Shown here one piece after another: positions 1-6,117 of a stretch of 6,182 nucleotides of DNA. This DNA comes from Desulfobacterales bacterium (lineage in GTDB: Bacteria > Desulfobacterota > Desulfobacteria > Desulfobacterales > C00003106): contig JAUVFC010000108.1 of assembly GCA_030594505.1 (NCBI GenBank), positions 1-6,182 on the forward strand, read 5' to 3'. Positions within the stretch are counted from its first letter, which is position 1. The number at the start of each line of letters is the position of its first letter. The notes under the pieces are model-generated. The model had not been told where the DNA came from and ran no database searches. It saw only the letters and a list, made by a program, of their open reading frames with translations. The translations under genes and the position numbers were made by a program.

Positions 1-2
1 CA

Positions 3-122
3 GACAGGATCGTTGTTATCGTAAAGGGAACGATTGTAGAGGAAGGAGAACACGAAGAACTTCTTGCCATGAAAGGCGAATATTTCAAACTTCATGAGTT
101 GCAGTTTAAAAATGACAAGTAA
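3..122 (+). CDS. C-terminal end of an ABC exporter, MsbA-like (partial)
   Basis: Only the last 39 codons and the TAA stop are in the window; the gene starts upstream. The peptide opens with DRIVVIVKGTIVEEGEHEELL and ends GEYFKLHELQF plus a few residues. This is the usual end of the nucleotide-binding domain of fused ABC exporters: the strand after the H-loop, the 'KG.IVE.G.H.ELL' turn, and the closing 'Y..L...QF' helix. Walker A, signature and Walker B motifs lie outside the window. MsbA, the inner-membrane lipid A flippase, is the likely identity because the next four genes all serve lipid A and LPS. That choice rests on context; the visible residues fit other exporters of the same family. 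Confidence 0.8.
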   Translation, partial: DRIVVIVKGTIVEEGEHEELLAMKGEYFKLHELQFKNDK

Positions 123-127
123 ATTAG

Positions 128-252
128 GGCACAGATTTTCACGGATATACACAGTTACGGGTTGCGAGTTACGTGTTACAAGAATAAAACTCGCAACTCG
201 CAACTCGTAACTTTATATTCAATATCCTGACAATCTGTGTTCATCTGTGTCC
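128..252. repeat. Nested inverted repeat filling the exporter-lptF gap
   Basis: The outer arms are 128-146 and 233-252. They pair at about 15 of 19 positions with one gap, and each carries a 10-base repeat of the 'cacagat' type ('atctgtg' in the right arm). Inside them is a second inverted repeat made of heptamers (154-211). The element takes up nearly the whole 150-base space between the exporter stop and lptF. The right arms are not followed by a T-run, so it does not look like an ordinary intrinsic terminator. No target-site duplication, transposase or integrase core is visible. Its role is unknown. Confidence 0.75.
154..211. repeat. Heptamer array arranged as a palindrome
   Basis: The left half is four consecutive 7-base units: gttacgg, gttgcga, gttacgt, gttacaa (154-181). 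After the A-rich spacer gaataaa (182-188) come actcgca, actcgca and actcgta (189-209), the reverse complement of the same unit. Positions 154-176 and 189-211 are complementary at 20 of 23 positions with a 12-base loop, so a stable hairpin or cruciform could form on either strand. The register stays at exactly 7 across the spacer, which is itself 7 bases. Confidence 0.8.
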
Positions 253-272
253 AAAAAAGACACTAATCAATC

Positions 273-1454
273 ATGCCCCGTATTCTTCATCGATATATTT
301 TAAAAGAACTTTTTCAGTTTTTTGCTGTCAGCCTTATCACCTTTACTTTTATTTTATTAGTCACAAAGGTATTTACTTTTACGGATCTTATCATAAATAA
401 GGGGGTAGCGCCATCAGCAATAGGTCTTTTAATTCTCTATACCCTGCCCTATTCCTTTGTATTTACATTGCCGATTTCCACGCTATTAGCCGTGCTTTTG
501 ACCTTCTTGAGACTTTCTCATGATAATGAAATGACCGCGATCAAGGCCTCCGGCATCAGCCTTTACCAGATACTTCCACCGGTTTTTGTTCTTTCTGTTT
601 TTGCTTACATATGTGCAAGTTATATGGCTATCTATGCTATGCCAATGGGAAAACGCGCTTTCAATGAGCTGGTTTATTCAGTGGCGCGCGAAAGGGCGTA
701 TGCGGGGATAAAACCTCGTTATTTTAATGACGACTTTAAAAATATGGTACTTTATGCCAATGAAGTAGATGTCTCAGGAAAATTGCTGCGGGACATTTTT
801 ATTTCGGACAAAAGAGACCCACGGCTCTCAAATACTATTATTGCTAAAAATGGGGTTATAGTGTCCGACCCTGAGAAAAAGAGACTGGCGCTTAAACTGA
901 TCGACGGCACTATTCACTACGATACTCAAGACATGACGGGTTCTGATACCATTTGGTTCAGCACATATGAATTAGCGCTCGACGTACAGCAATTGGCGAT
1001 AAAAGAGAATGGAAGCGGGATTGGGAAGCGGGAAATGTCTGTCTCACAACTTATTGCAAAGCTCAAATCGTTCGAGACCAGGGACATGCAATATAATCTT
1101 TACTTAATGGAGCTTCACAAGAAATTTGCTCTCCCTCTGTCGTGTATTATTCTCGGCCTGATTGCCGTGCCTCTGGGAATGCAGACCAAGATCTCCGGTT
1201 CTTCAGGAGGCGTATCATTCGGTCTCGGCATTTTCCTCTTTTACTACATCCTTTTTGCTACAGGGAGGAGTTTCGGTGAGTCCGGCGCTTACCCCCCCGC
1301 ACTTGGGATGTGGATTCCGAATATCATTATCGGAGCGCTGACAATCTTTACGATGCGAAAGGCTGTAAGAGAAGAGCCTATAAGGCTTTTGAGTTTTTTT
1401 AATCGGTTGTCTGAACGCCTTCGCCAATTTGGGCGCTCACGTGACGCGAGTTGA
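273..1454 (+). CDS. lptF: LPS export permease LptF (YjgP/YjgQ family)
   Basis: This is one of two homologous membrane subunits of LptB2FG, which extracts LPS from the inner membrane and feeds it to the periplasmic Lpt bridge. At 393 aa it is slightly longer than the E. coli protein (366), mainly through a basic cytoplasmic tail after residue 362. The family layout is clear: hydrophobic segments near 12-34, 50-79 and 98-121, a periplasmic beta-rich domain about 140-245, then segments near 285-303, 311-332 and 344-362. The conserved cytoplasmic stretch SHDNEMTAIKASGIS lies at 82-96. The ATG gives the normal family N-terminus (MPRILHRYILKEL), but no clear Shine-Dalgarno precedes it, only an A-rich stretch. 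LptF rather than LptG is assigned by gene order and pairing with the next gene. The ATPase partner LptB is not in the window. Confidence 0.92.
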   Translation: MPRILHRYILKELFQFFAVSLITFTFILLVTKVFTFTDLIINKGVAPSAIGLLILYTLPYSFVFTLPISTLLAVLLTFLRLSHDNEMTAIKASGISLYQILPPVFVLSVFAYICASYMAIYAMPMGKRAFNELVYSVARERAYAGIKPRYFNDDFKNMVLYANEVDVSGKLLRDIFISDKRDPRLSNTIIAKNGVIVSDPEKKRLALKLIDGTIHYDTQDMTGSDTIWFSTYELALDVQQLAIKENGSGIGKREMSVSQLIAKLKSFETRDMQYNLYLMELHKKFALPLSCIILGLIAVPLGMQTKISGSSGGVSFGLGIFLFYYILFATGRSFGESGAYPPALGMWIPNIIIGALTIFTMRKAVREEPIRLLSFFNRLSERLRQFGRSRDAS

Positions 1455-1458
1455 TTAT

Positions 1459-2535
1459 ATGAAAATTATCACGCGATATATAAGCAAAGAATTTCTTAAG
1501 CTGTTTGCCATTACATTCATGACGTTTGTCATGCTCTATATGCTGGTCGATTTTTTCGAAAAAATCGACAATTTTATTGAAACCGGGTCAACTGAATATG
1601 CGCCAACCTATTTCATACATAAACTACCTTTTGTAGCTGTACAGATGGCTCCCGTAGCAATCTTGATGTCCACAATTATTACGTTGGGTATATTTTCCAA
1701 AAATCATGAAATCATCGCCATGAAGGCAAATGGGATCAGTCTGTTCCGGATCGGCGCCCCCTTTATTGTTACTGCACTCATAATCACGATAATAAACTTT
1801 ACTATCAGCGAGCTTATCGTTCCCCATACCAACCGCAAGGTAAATGAAATATGGAGATACCATGTAAAAAAGAAACCGCCCGAACTCATCTATAAGCACG
1901 AACAACTGTGGTATAAAGGGGAAAACACCATCTATAACATCCGGAGTTTCAACAGCCGCACGAAAACCCTGGAAGGTGTTATCATCAATCAATTTGACCG
2001 CGACTTCAGATTAGTCCGGCGCATCCAGGCTCACAGCGCTACCTGGAGAACAGATTACTGGGCCTTTTATAATGGGGTAGTAAAAGAGAGGGATGAAAAT
2101 GGTTCTTACAGGATAACCCCTTTTAAAGAAAAAAACTTCAGCCTTGTCGAATCCCCTGAAGACTTTGAACAAGTAGCGAAATACTCGGATGAAATGGGAT
2201 TCGCGGAGTTACGCGAATATGCGAAGAAGATTGCCAGGGAAGGCTACGACGCATGCCGATACCTGGTTGATATGCACATAAAGCTGTCTTTTCCGTTTAT
2301 ATGTGTAATAATGAGCCTGATTGGCATTCCGCTTGCGCTCCGCAAAGAAAAAGGAGTCGGCATCGCCACAGGAATCGGAATAAGCCTCGGGATTATCCTT
2401 CTCTACCTGGCAACTTCTGTAATAGCGCGAACGCTCGGTTATTCAGAGGTCGTCCCGCCGGTTGTGGCGGCATGGTTCGCCAATATCCTTTTTGGAACCA
2501 TTGGTTTGTTCTTGCTTCTAAACACGAGACAATAG
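1459..2535 (+). CDS. lptG: LPS export permease LptG (YjgP/YjgQ family)
   Basis: This is the second LptB2FG membrane subunit, 358 aa (E. coli LptG about 360), built like LptF. It has segments near 13-34, 60-80 and 99-122, a periplasmic beta domain about 130-245, and C-terminal segments near 272-294, 302-324 and 335-354. The conserved cytoplasmic stretch KNHEIIAMKANGIS is at 81-94. The ATG at 1459 is preferred because it yields the typical MKIITRYISKEFLK start and lies 4 bases after the lptF stop. An in-frame TTG at 1429 would add ten residues inside lptF. Neither start has a good Shine-Dalgarno, so translation is probably coupled to lptF. LptF and LptG form a heterodimer, which explains the tight pairing. 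Confidence 0.92.
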   Translation: MKIITRYISKEFLKLFAITFMTFVMLYMLVDFFEKIDNFIETGSTEYAPTYFIHKLPFVAVQMAPVAILMSTIITLGIFSKNHEIIAMKANGISLFRIGAPFIVTALIITIINFTISELIVPHTNRKVNEIWRYHVKKKPPELIYKHEQLWYKGENTIYNIRSFNSRTKTLEGVIINQFDRDFRLVRRIQAHSATWRTDYWAFYNGVVKERDENGSYRITPFKEKNFSLVESPEDFEQVAKYSDEMGFAELREYAKKIAREGYDACRYLVDMHIKLSFPFICVIMSLIGIPLALRKEKGVGIATGIGISLGIILLYLATSVIARTLGYSEVVPPVVAAWFANILFGTIGLFLLLNTRQ

Positions 2536-2538
2536 GGA

Positions 2539-2594
2539 CAGAGAACAGAGAACAGATGACAGAGGTCAGAAGTCAGAAGTTAGAAGTCAGGGGG
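2539..2594. repeat. Heptamer tandem array between lptG and lpxK
   Basis: Eight 7-base units run without a break: cagagaa, cagagaa, cagatga, cagaggt, cagaagt, cagaagt, tagaagt, caggggg. The first three positions are almost fixed (cag, once tag) and the units drift from 'gagaa' to 'aagt' endings. The array takes up nearly all of the 62-base lptG-lpxK gap. Its last unit supplies the purine-rich stretch just upstream of the lpxK ATG. The consensus differs from the array at 154-211 but the unit length is the same. Confidence 0.85.
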
Positions 2595-2597
2595 TTG

Positions 2598-3710
2598 ATG
2601 GGACGTCTTAGAAGAAAAATTGAAAATATTATGACAAAAGAGGATACAGATTCTTTTTCCTCTGTGTCGGAGTTTATCCTCTATTTTTTTTCACTTGTCT
2701 ATGGGGCTGTTATTCGCGTAAGAACATCCCTTTACAAGAATGGAATTGTAAAATCCAGAAGACTGCCATGCAAAGTTATCTCAATCGGAAATTTAACGAC
2801 GGGGGGCGCCGGCAAGACCCCTCTTGCCATGTATATAGCCGACCTGCTGAAGCGATCCGGATACCGGGTGGTAATAGTCAGCAGGGGATATAAAGGAAGC
2901 GCTGAAAAAACCGGCGGAATTGTCTCTGATGGGAAAACGATCCGTATGGATGTGAAACAGGCCGGTGATGAACCCTATCTAATGGCAACCCGCATGGATG
3001 GGATTCCGGTCATTGTGGGAAGTAATCGGTATAGGGCCGGCAGACAGGCTATTCTTACATTCAATCCTGACATTTTACTCCTTGATGATGCCTTTCAGCA
3101 TATTCAGCTAAAACGTGATCTGAATCTTTGTCTGTGCGACGCAAAAAAACCGTTTGGGAACAGCCGGCTTATTCCAAGAGGGATGCTGCGGGAACCTGTT
3201 GAGCACTTAAGACGCGCAGATGCTGTTGTTCTGACCCGGCATAATGGATCTAAAGGCTCACCACGTAATGTTCGGATTATTCAAAAATATCTACCCGGTA
3301 AGCCTATTTTTAAATGTTCTCATATACCGAGCGGATTAAGAGAACATGCCTCCGGCAAAACCCATAATATAGAAATTCTCACAGGCCGAAAGGTTCTCGC
3401 TTTTTCCGGGATTGCCAAAAATGACGATTTTGCCGCTCTGCTTTCCGAACTCGGGTATAACATTGTAAAATTTATGCCATTCCCGGACCACTACCGGTAT
3501 TCGAACAGCGATGTGACAAAAATTTTGCAAGCAGCAAAGGACCTTAACGTTGATTATATCGTTACTACGGAAAAGGATTGCGTACGAGTCGGAAACAGAC
3601 TCCCGGCATCTTTTCCCACATTTATTCTTGTGATATCTGTATCATTCGGAGAAGAGACCAGGGCCTTTGAAAATTTTATTAAAAAGGAAATTGAGGAATT
3701 AAGGGATTGA
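2598..3710 (+). CDS. lpxK: Tetraacyldisaccharide 4'-kinase LpxK
   Basis: LpxK transfers the gamma-phosphate of ATP to the 4' position of the tetraacyldisaccharide 1-phosphate precursor at the inner face of the inner membrane, giving lipid IVA. The protein is 370 aa (E. coli 328). Family motifs appear in order: an N-terminal hydrophobic/amphipathic segment (about 23-40), Walker A GNLTTGGAGKTP (64-75), VSRGYKG (94-100), GDEP (123-126), DDAFQH (163-168; Asp/His cluster implicated in metal and ATP binding), PRGMLREP (193-200), FPDHYRY (295-301) and TTEKD (323-327). The ATG at 2598 is chosen because AGGGGG sits 3 bases upstream and the residues after it (KIENIM) align with the E. coli start (IEKIW). 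A start at 2631 is possible but lacks a ribosome-binding site. The frame is also open upstream through the heptamer array into lptG. Confidence 0.93.
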   Translation: MGRLRRKIENIMTKEDTDSFSSVSEFILYFFSLVYGAVIRVRTSLYKNGIVKSRRLPCKVISIGNLTTGGAGKTPLAMYIADLLKRSGYRVVIVSRGYKGSAEKTGGIVSDGKTIRMDVKQAGDEPYLMATRMDGIPVIVGSNRYRAGRQAILTFNPDILLLDDAFQHIQLKRDLNLCLCDAKKPFGNSRLIPRGMLREPVEHLRRADAVVLTRHNGSKGSPRNVRIIQKYLPGKPIFKCSHIPSGLREHASGKTHNIEILTGRKVLAFSGIAKNDDFAALLSELGYNIVKFMPFPDHYRYSNSDVTKILQAAKDLNVDYIVTTEKDCVRVGNRLPASFPTFILVISVSFGEETRAFENFIKKEIEELRD

Positions 3711-3713
3711 GGA
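3709..3713 (+). promoter_or_regulatory. Ribosome-binding site overlapping the lpxK stop
   Basis: GAGGA begins inside the lpxK TGA stop codon and ends 5 bases before the ATG at 3719. It decides the start of the acyltransferase against the in-frame TTG at 3707, and it suggests translation coupled to lpxK. Confidence 0.7.
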
Positions 3714-3718
3714 ATCAG

Positions 3719-4627
3719 ATGAAGAAAAAACATAACAAACAACATCGTGTAGTCTATTGGCTGGCAATATTGGGCTCTTACTTGTCTCGAATTGTCCCGT
3801 TGAGAATATGGTTATTTATGGGAAGATGCTCCGGGCTTCTTTTCTATTACCTGGATTTTAACCACAGAAAAATTGCTTTAAAGAACCTAAGATTTGCCTT
3901 TGGAAATGAAAAAAAAGAAAATGAAATAGTCTTCCTGGCCCGAAAGAATTTTCAGCAATTTGGTATGAGTATATATGAATGGCTACGATTGAAATACATA
4001 GACAGGGAAAAGTTGCGTGATCTTGTTTACATTGAAGGCAAGGAACATTTGCTTGCCGCCAAGAAAAAAAGTCAATCGGTCATCCTTTTGGGCGCCCATT
4101 TCGGCAATTGGGAATATGCTCATTTGTTCTATGCAAGCACAATAAATCGTCTTGAATTTATTGTCCGGGCAATAGACAATCCGTTTCTTGAAAAAATAAG
4201 ACTCGCATATAATCAAAAATTCGGCGCAAGGATATTGTACAAAGAAAACGGCCTCCTGTCGGCAGTCCGAAATCTAAAGAACGGAGAGGATTTAGTCATA
4301 TTTGCTGATCGAAAGGCAAACAAAGAAGAAATTCTGTGTCGATTCTTCGGAAAGAAGACATCAACGCTTGCATTAGTCCCTACTTTGGCGCAGAGGTTTC
4401 ATATTCCCATAGTTCCCATGTTTATAACACGTTGCGAAGATATGACGCATCATCGTATTATTTTTTTCCCTGAACTCAAAATTAAACCCGATAACAAGGA
4501 AGAGAGTATTCGTGAAGGCACACAACAACAAAGTGATATTATAGAAAAGATAATCAGAGAACACCCGGATCACTGGATATGGCTTCACAAACGATGGAAA
4601 AAGCACCATCCATATCTATACACATAA
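3719..4627 (+). CDS. lpxL: Lipid A late acyltransferase, LpxL/HtrB family
   Basis: Members of this family add a secondary acyl chain to a hydroxyacyl chain of Kdo-lipid A, usually from acyl-ACP, at the cytoplasmic face of the inner membrane. The protein is 302 aa (E. coli LpxL 306). It has one hydrophobic N-terminal segment (about 12-46), then the catalytic HX4E motif in GAHFGNWE (His127, Glu132). Further family blocks are an Arg150-containing strand (VRAIDNP), a conserved acidic position in FADRKA (Asp197), a FFGKKT-type loop (209-214), and the closing HPDHWIWLHKRWK (282-294). The C-terminus is strongly basic. LpxL, LpxM and LpxP cannot be told apart by eye, so the symbol marks the family, not the chain length or position. 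The gene closes the plus-strand group and appears AT-rich (bases 4441-4500 hold 20 G+C of 60). Confidence 0.87.
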   Translation: MKKKHNKQHRVVYWLAILGSYLSRIVPLRIWLFMGRCSGLLFYYLDFNHRKIALKNLRFAFGNEKKENEIVFLARKNFQQFGMSIYEWLRLKYIDREKLRDLVYIEGKEHLLAAKKKSQSVILLGAHFGNWEYAHLFYASTINRLEFIVRAIDNPFLEKIRLAYNQKFGARILYKENGLLSAVRNLKNGEDLVIFADRKANKEEILCRFFGKKTSTLALVPTLAQRFHIPIVPMFITRCEDMTHHRIIFFPELKIKPDNKEESIREGTQQQSDIIEKIIREHPDHWIWLHKRWKKHHPYLYT

Positions 4628-4642
4628 TTCTCGGACAGCCTC

Positions 4643-5335
4643 CTAGTAAAAGGCACTTTTAAATTTTAGATAAATCTGCTTGATCCGGCGTGCCACCTTC
4701 TCAATGACTGTCCTGTCGTAATACTCCATGTCTTCATCGGTCATATTTTTGAGTCTGCGTTCATACTTCAATTTCACCCATGCGTTGAAATCAAATTTCC
4801 TCGCAACGTTATACAGATAATGATTTAGGGGCGCAAAACCCTGTTTCCTGGCGATAGCTGCTCCGAAGTCGATCACACAGGGCGTCCGTCCTTCGATGAC
4901 GAGAATGTTGTCCTTTTTCTTGAGATCACCGTGCGCCACACCTGCGGTGTGCAGGGCTTTGATCAGGTGCAAGAGGGTTTCGAAGAACATGTCGCGATCC
5001 GTAATTTGAGCCCTTCGTATCGGAACACCGTCGATGTATTCGAGCACCAGGTAGCATCCATCGAGAAGGCCGTAACAGCGCGGTACGCCACGTACTTCAG
5101 ATAGCCTGGAATAGGCCCTGTACTCGTTGCGCAACATCACACTCCGGATAAGTTTACCTGGCCCCCAGCCCATGGGCGCCTTGATGATCAGGTGGTGACC
5201 CTTATCTTTATATATATAGGTGTGCCCCTGATAACCGTGGCTAAAAATATTCGACCCGGTTTTAACGCTACTCTTGATCCACTGAAGCAGCTCGCCTTCG
5301 GTGAGGGCATTGATGTCTTCAAGCATTGGCGTCAC
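4643..5335 (-). CDS. Small protein-kinase-fold protein, possible LPS or sugar kinase
   Basis: The 230 aa protein is a minimal kinase domain with no membrane segment. From the N-terminus it has a glycine-containing loop SHGYQG (32-37), an ATP lysine in IIKAP (Lys52), a likely helix-C glutamate in RNEYRA (Glu71), a hinge-like VLEYIDG (97-103), the catalytic loop HGDLKKKDNILV (His135, Asp137, Asn143) and the metal-binding DFG (156-158). It ends in a basic tail. The fold is shared with RIO/Bud32-like kinases and with the KdkA/WaaP/InaA LPS kinases; which group is closest is not resolved here. The nominal start is GTG at 5335, 7 bases after the methyltransferase stop. An in-frame ATG at 5326 would remove three residues. 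Neither has a Shine-Dalgarno, so coupling to the upstream gene is likely. Neighbouring lipid A genes suggest, but do not prove, an LPS substrate. Confidence 0.8.
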   Translation of the reverse strand: MTPMLEDINALTEGELLQWIKSSVKTGSNIFSHGYQGHTYIYKDKGHHLIIKAPMGWGPGKLIRSVMLRNEYRAYSRLSEVRGVPRCYGLLDGCYLVLEYIDGVPIRRAQITDRDMFFETLLHLIKALHTAGVAHGDLKKKDNILVIEGRTPCVIDFGAAIARKQGFAPLNHYLYNVARKFDFNAWVKLKYERRLKNMTDEDMEYYDRTVIEKVARRIKQIYLKFKSAFY

Positions 5336-5342
5336 CGGGGGT

Positions 5343-5915
5343 TCAAACGAGCTTCATATAGAGATAGTATAGACAGCACAGAAGAAAAAGAGCGATGAGA
5401 GGCTCACCATTCTGCCGCAAGCTTTGCCAGAATGACCAGTTCCCGTACTGATCTTTCCGTAAATGGATAAAACGTGGAATAAGCGCGCGTGTTTCTCTGC
5501 GCCATTGCTCCCACTCCTCTTTAAACAGACGATGAAGTTTTTCATCTTCGTAACGGATGGCGGGTGGGTAAAAGCCGACCAAGAACCCTATCAACAGGGG
5601 GAGACTCCACCATAATCCTGAGGCAAGGGCAAATCCAAATCCCAGCGCGATATTGCCCACATACAGGGGGTGTCTAACAAAGGAATAAGGCCCGTCGGTG
5701 GCAAGGACTTTGTTTTTCTTAATATGCCCCGATGCCCACAAACGTACTGAAATACCGAGGAGAACCAGCGCTACGCCGGGAGCGAACCAAATTTTCTCAG
5801 GTACGCCAGCAGCGCTGACTAATATAATAAAGGCGACACCAAGGAACTGGCGAAAGCGATCCCGGCGGTATCGAATATCATGAAGTAATCTTTGTAATCC
5901 TGTAGTTTTTGACAT
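5343..5915 (-). CDS. Isoprenylcysteine methyltransferase-like membrane protein (ICMT/PEMT family)
   Basis: The 190 aa protein is hydrophobic, with likely membrane segments near 22-38, 44-62, 84-118 (probably two) and 172-188. The signature of membrane SAM-dependent methyltransferases of the ICMT/phospholipid methyltransferase group is clear: DGPYSFVRHPLYVGN (74-88), then after the hydrophobic hairpin RYEDEKLHRLFKEEWEQWRRETRALIPR (121-148), whose acidic and Arg-rich residues form the cofactor pocket in the family. Bacteria generally lack prenylated CaaX proteins, so the substrate is probably a lipid or small molecule. The C-terminal membrane segment after residue 170 is an addition to the core domain. 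The ATG is supported by a purine-rich ribosome-binding site at 5922-5929. The gene leads a two-gene unit with the kinase-fold gene. Confidence 0.85.
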   Translation of the reverse strand: MSKTTGLQRLLHDIRYRRDRFRQFLGVAFIILVSAAGVPEKIWFAPGVALVLLGISVRLWASGHIKKNKVLATDGPYSFVRHPLYVGNIALGFGFALASGLWWSLPLLIGFLVGFYPPAIRYEDEKLHRLFKEEWEQWRRETRALIPRFIHLRKDQYGNWSFWQSLRQNGEPLIALFLLCCLYYLYMKLV

Positions 5916-6082
5916 TAAAAATCTCTCTTTCTTTTATCTACTAACACCCATGCTCCACGACCTCAACGAAAAATGAAGATTTCCTGAATGTCGATATATA
6001 GGAATAGAATCAGCATATTATACTTCTTAAGACTTTTTACTGAACCATCAAGTCTTTTCGTGACAAGAAGTCGCTTTTTGTG
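5916..6082 (-). other. Probable 5' leader of the methyltransferase-kinase unit
   Basis: If transcription starts about 7 bases downstream of the -10 box at 6089-6094, the mRNA has a leader of roughly 165 bases. At its very beginning 6063-6070 and 6074-6081 can pair with one imperfect position around a 3-base loop. A further short inverted repeat (6029-6034 with 6051-6056) follows. I recognise no riboswitch class and no supported small ORF. Confidence 0.35.
5922..5929 (-). promoter_or_regulatory. Ribosome-binding site of the methyltransferase gene
   Basis: On the minus strand this reads aagagaga, ending 6 bases before the ATG at 5915-5913. It is a purine-rich, imperfect Shine-Dalgarno at normal distance and supports this start codon. 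Confidence 0.5.
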
Positions 6083-6088
6083 AAACAC

Positions 6089-6117
6089 GGTATAGCAAAA
6101 AGGGGGTTGTGTGTCAA
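6089..6117 (-). promoter_or_regulatory. Sigma70-type promoter of the methyltransferase-kinase unit
   Basis: On the minus strand a perfect -35 box TTGACA (6117-6112) is followed by exactly 17 bases and then TATACC (6094-6089). The -10 box is preceded by TGC, an extended -10 element. It points towards the methyltransferase gene, and no other gene lies between. The combination of consensus -35, ideal spacing and extended -10 makes this the best promoter visible in the window. Confidence 0.7.

Noticed and set aside
162..190. TTGCGA-17-TAAAAC as a promoter for lptF
   Set aside because: Both boxes fall inside the heptamer palindrome, so the match is probably a by-product of the repeat; the -10 match is only four of six.
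128..252. CRISPR array or small insertion sequence in the exporter-lptF gap
   Set aside because: Units are 7 and 10 bases with no spacers of CRISPR length, and there is no transposase gene or target duplication.
1429..1458. TTG start for lptG inside lptF
   Set aside because: It adds ten residues (MGAHVTRVDY) not typical of the family; the ATG at 1459 gives the usual N-terminus.
2301..2597. Reading frame open upstream of lpxK into lptG, giving a 469-residue protein
   Set aside because: The extra part overlaps the well-supported LptG C-terminus in another frame and resembles no LpxK N-terminus. The ATG at 2598 has a ribosome-binding site and fits family length.
4647..4661. Hairpin taaaag/ctttta after the acyltransferase gene as a terminator
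   Set aside because: The stem is six mostly A-T pairs inside the kinase coding region, with no proper T-run; too weak to call.
6017..6022. TATAAT on the minus strand as a second promoter for the methyltransferase gene
   Set aside because: No acceptable -35 box lies 16-18 bases upstream and there is no extended -10; the region is AT-rich enough for a chance match.
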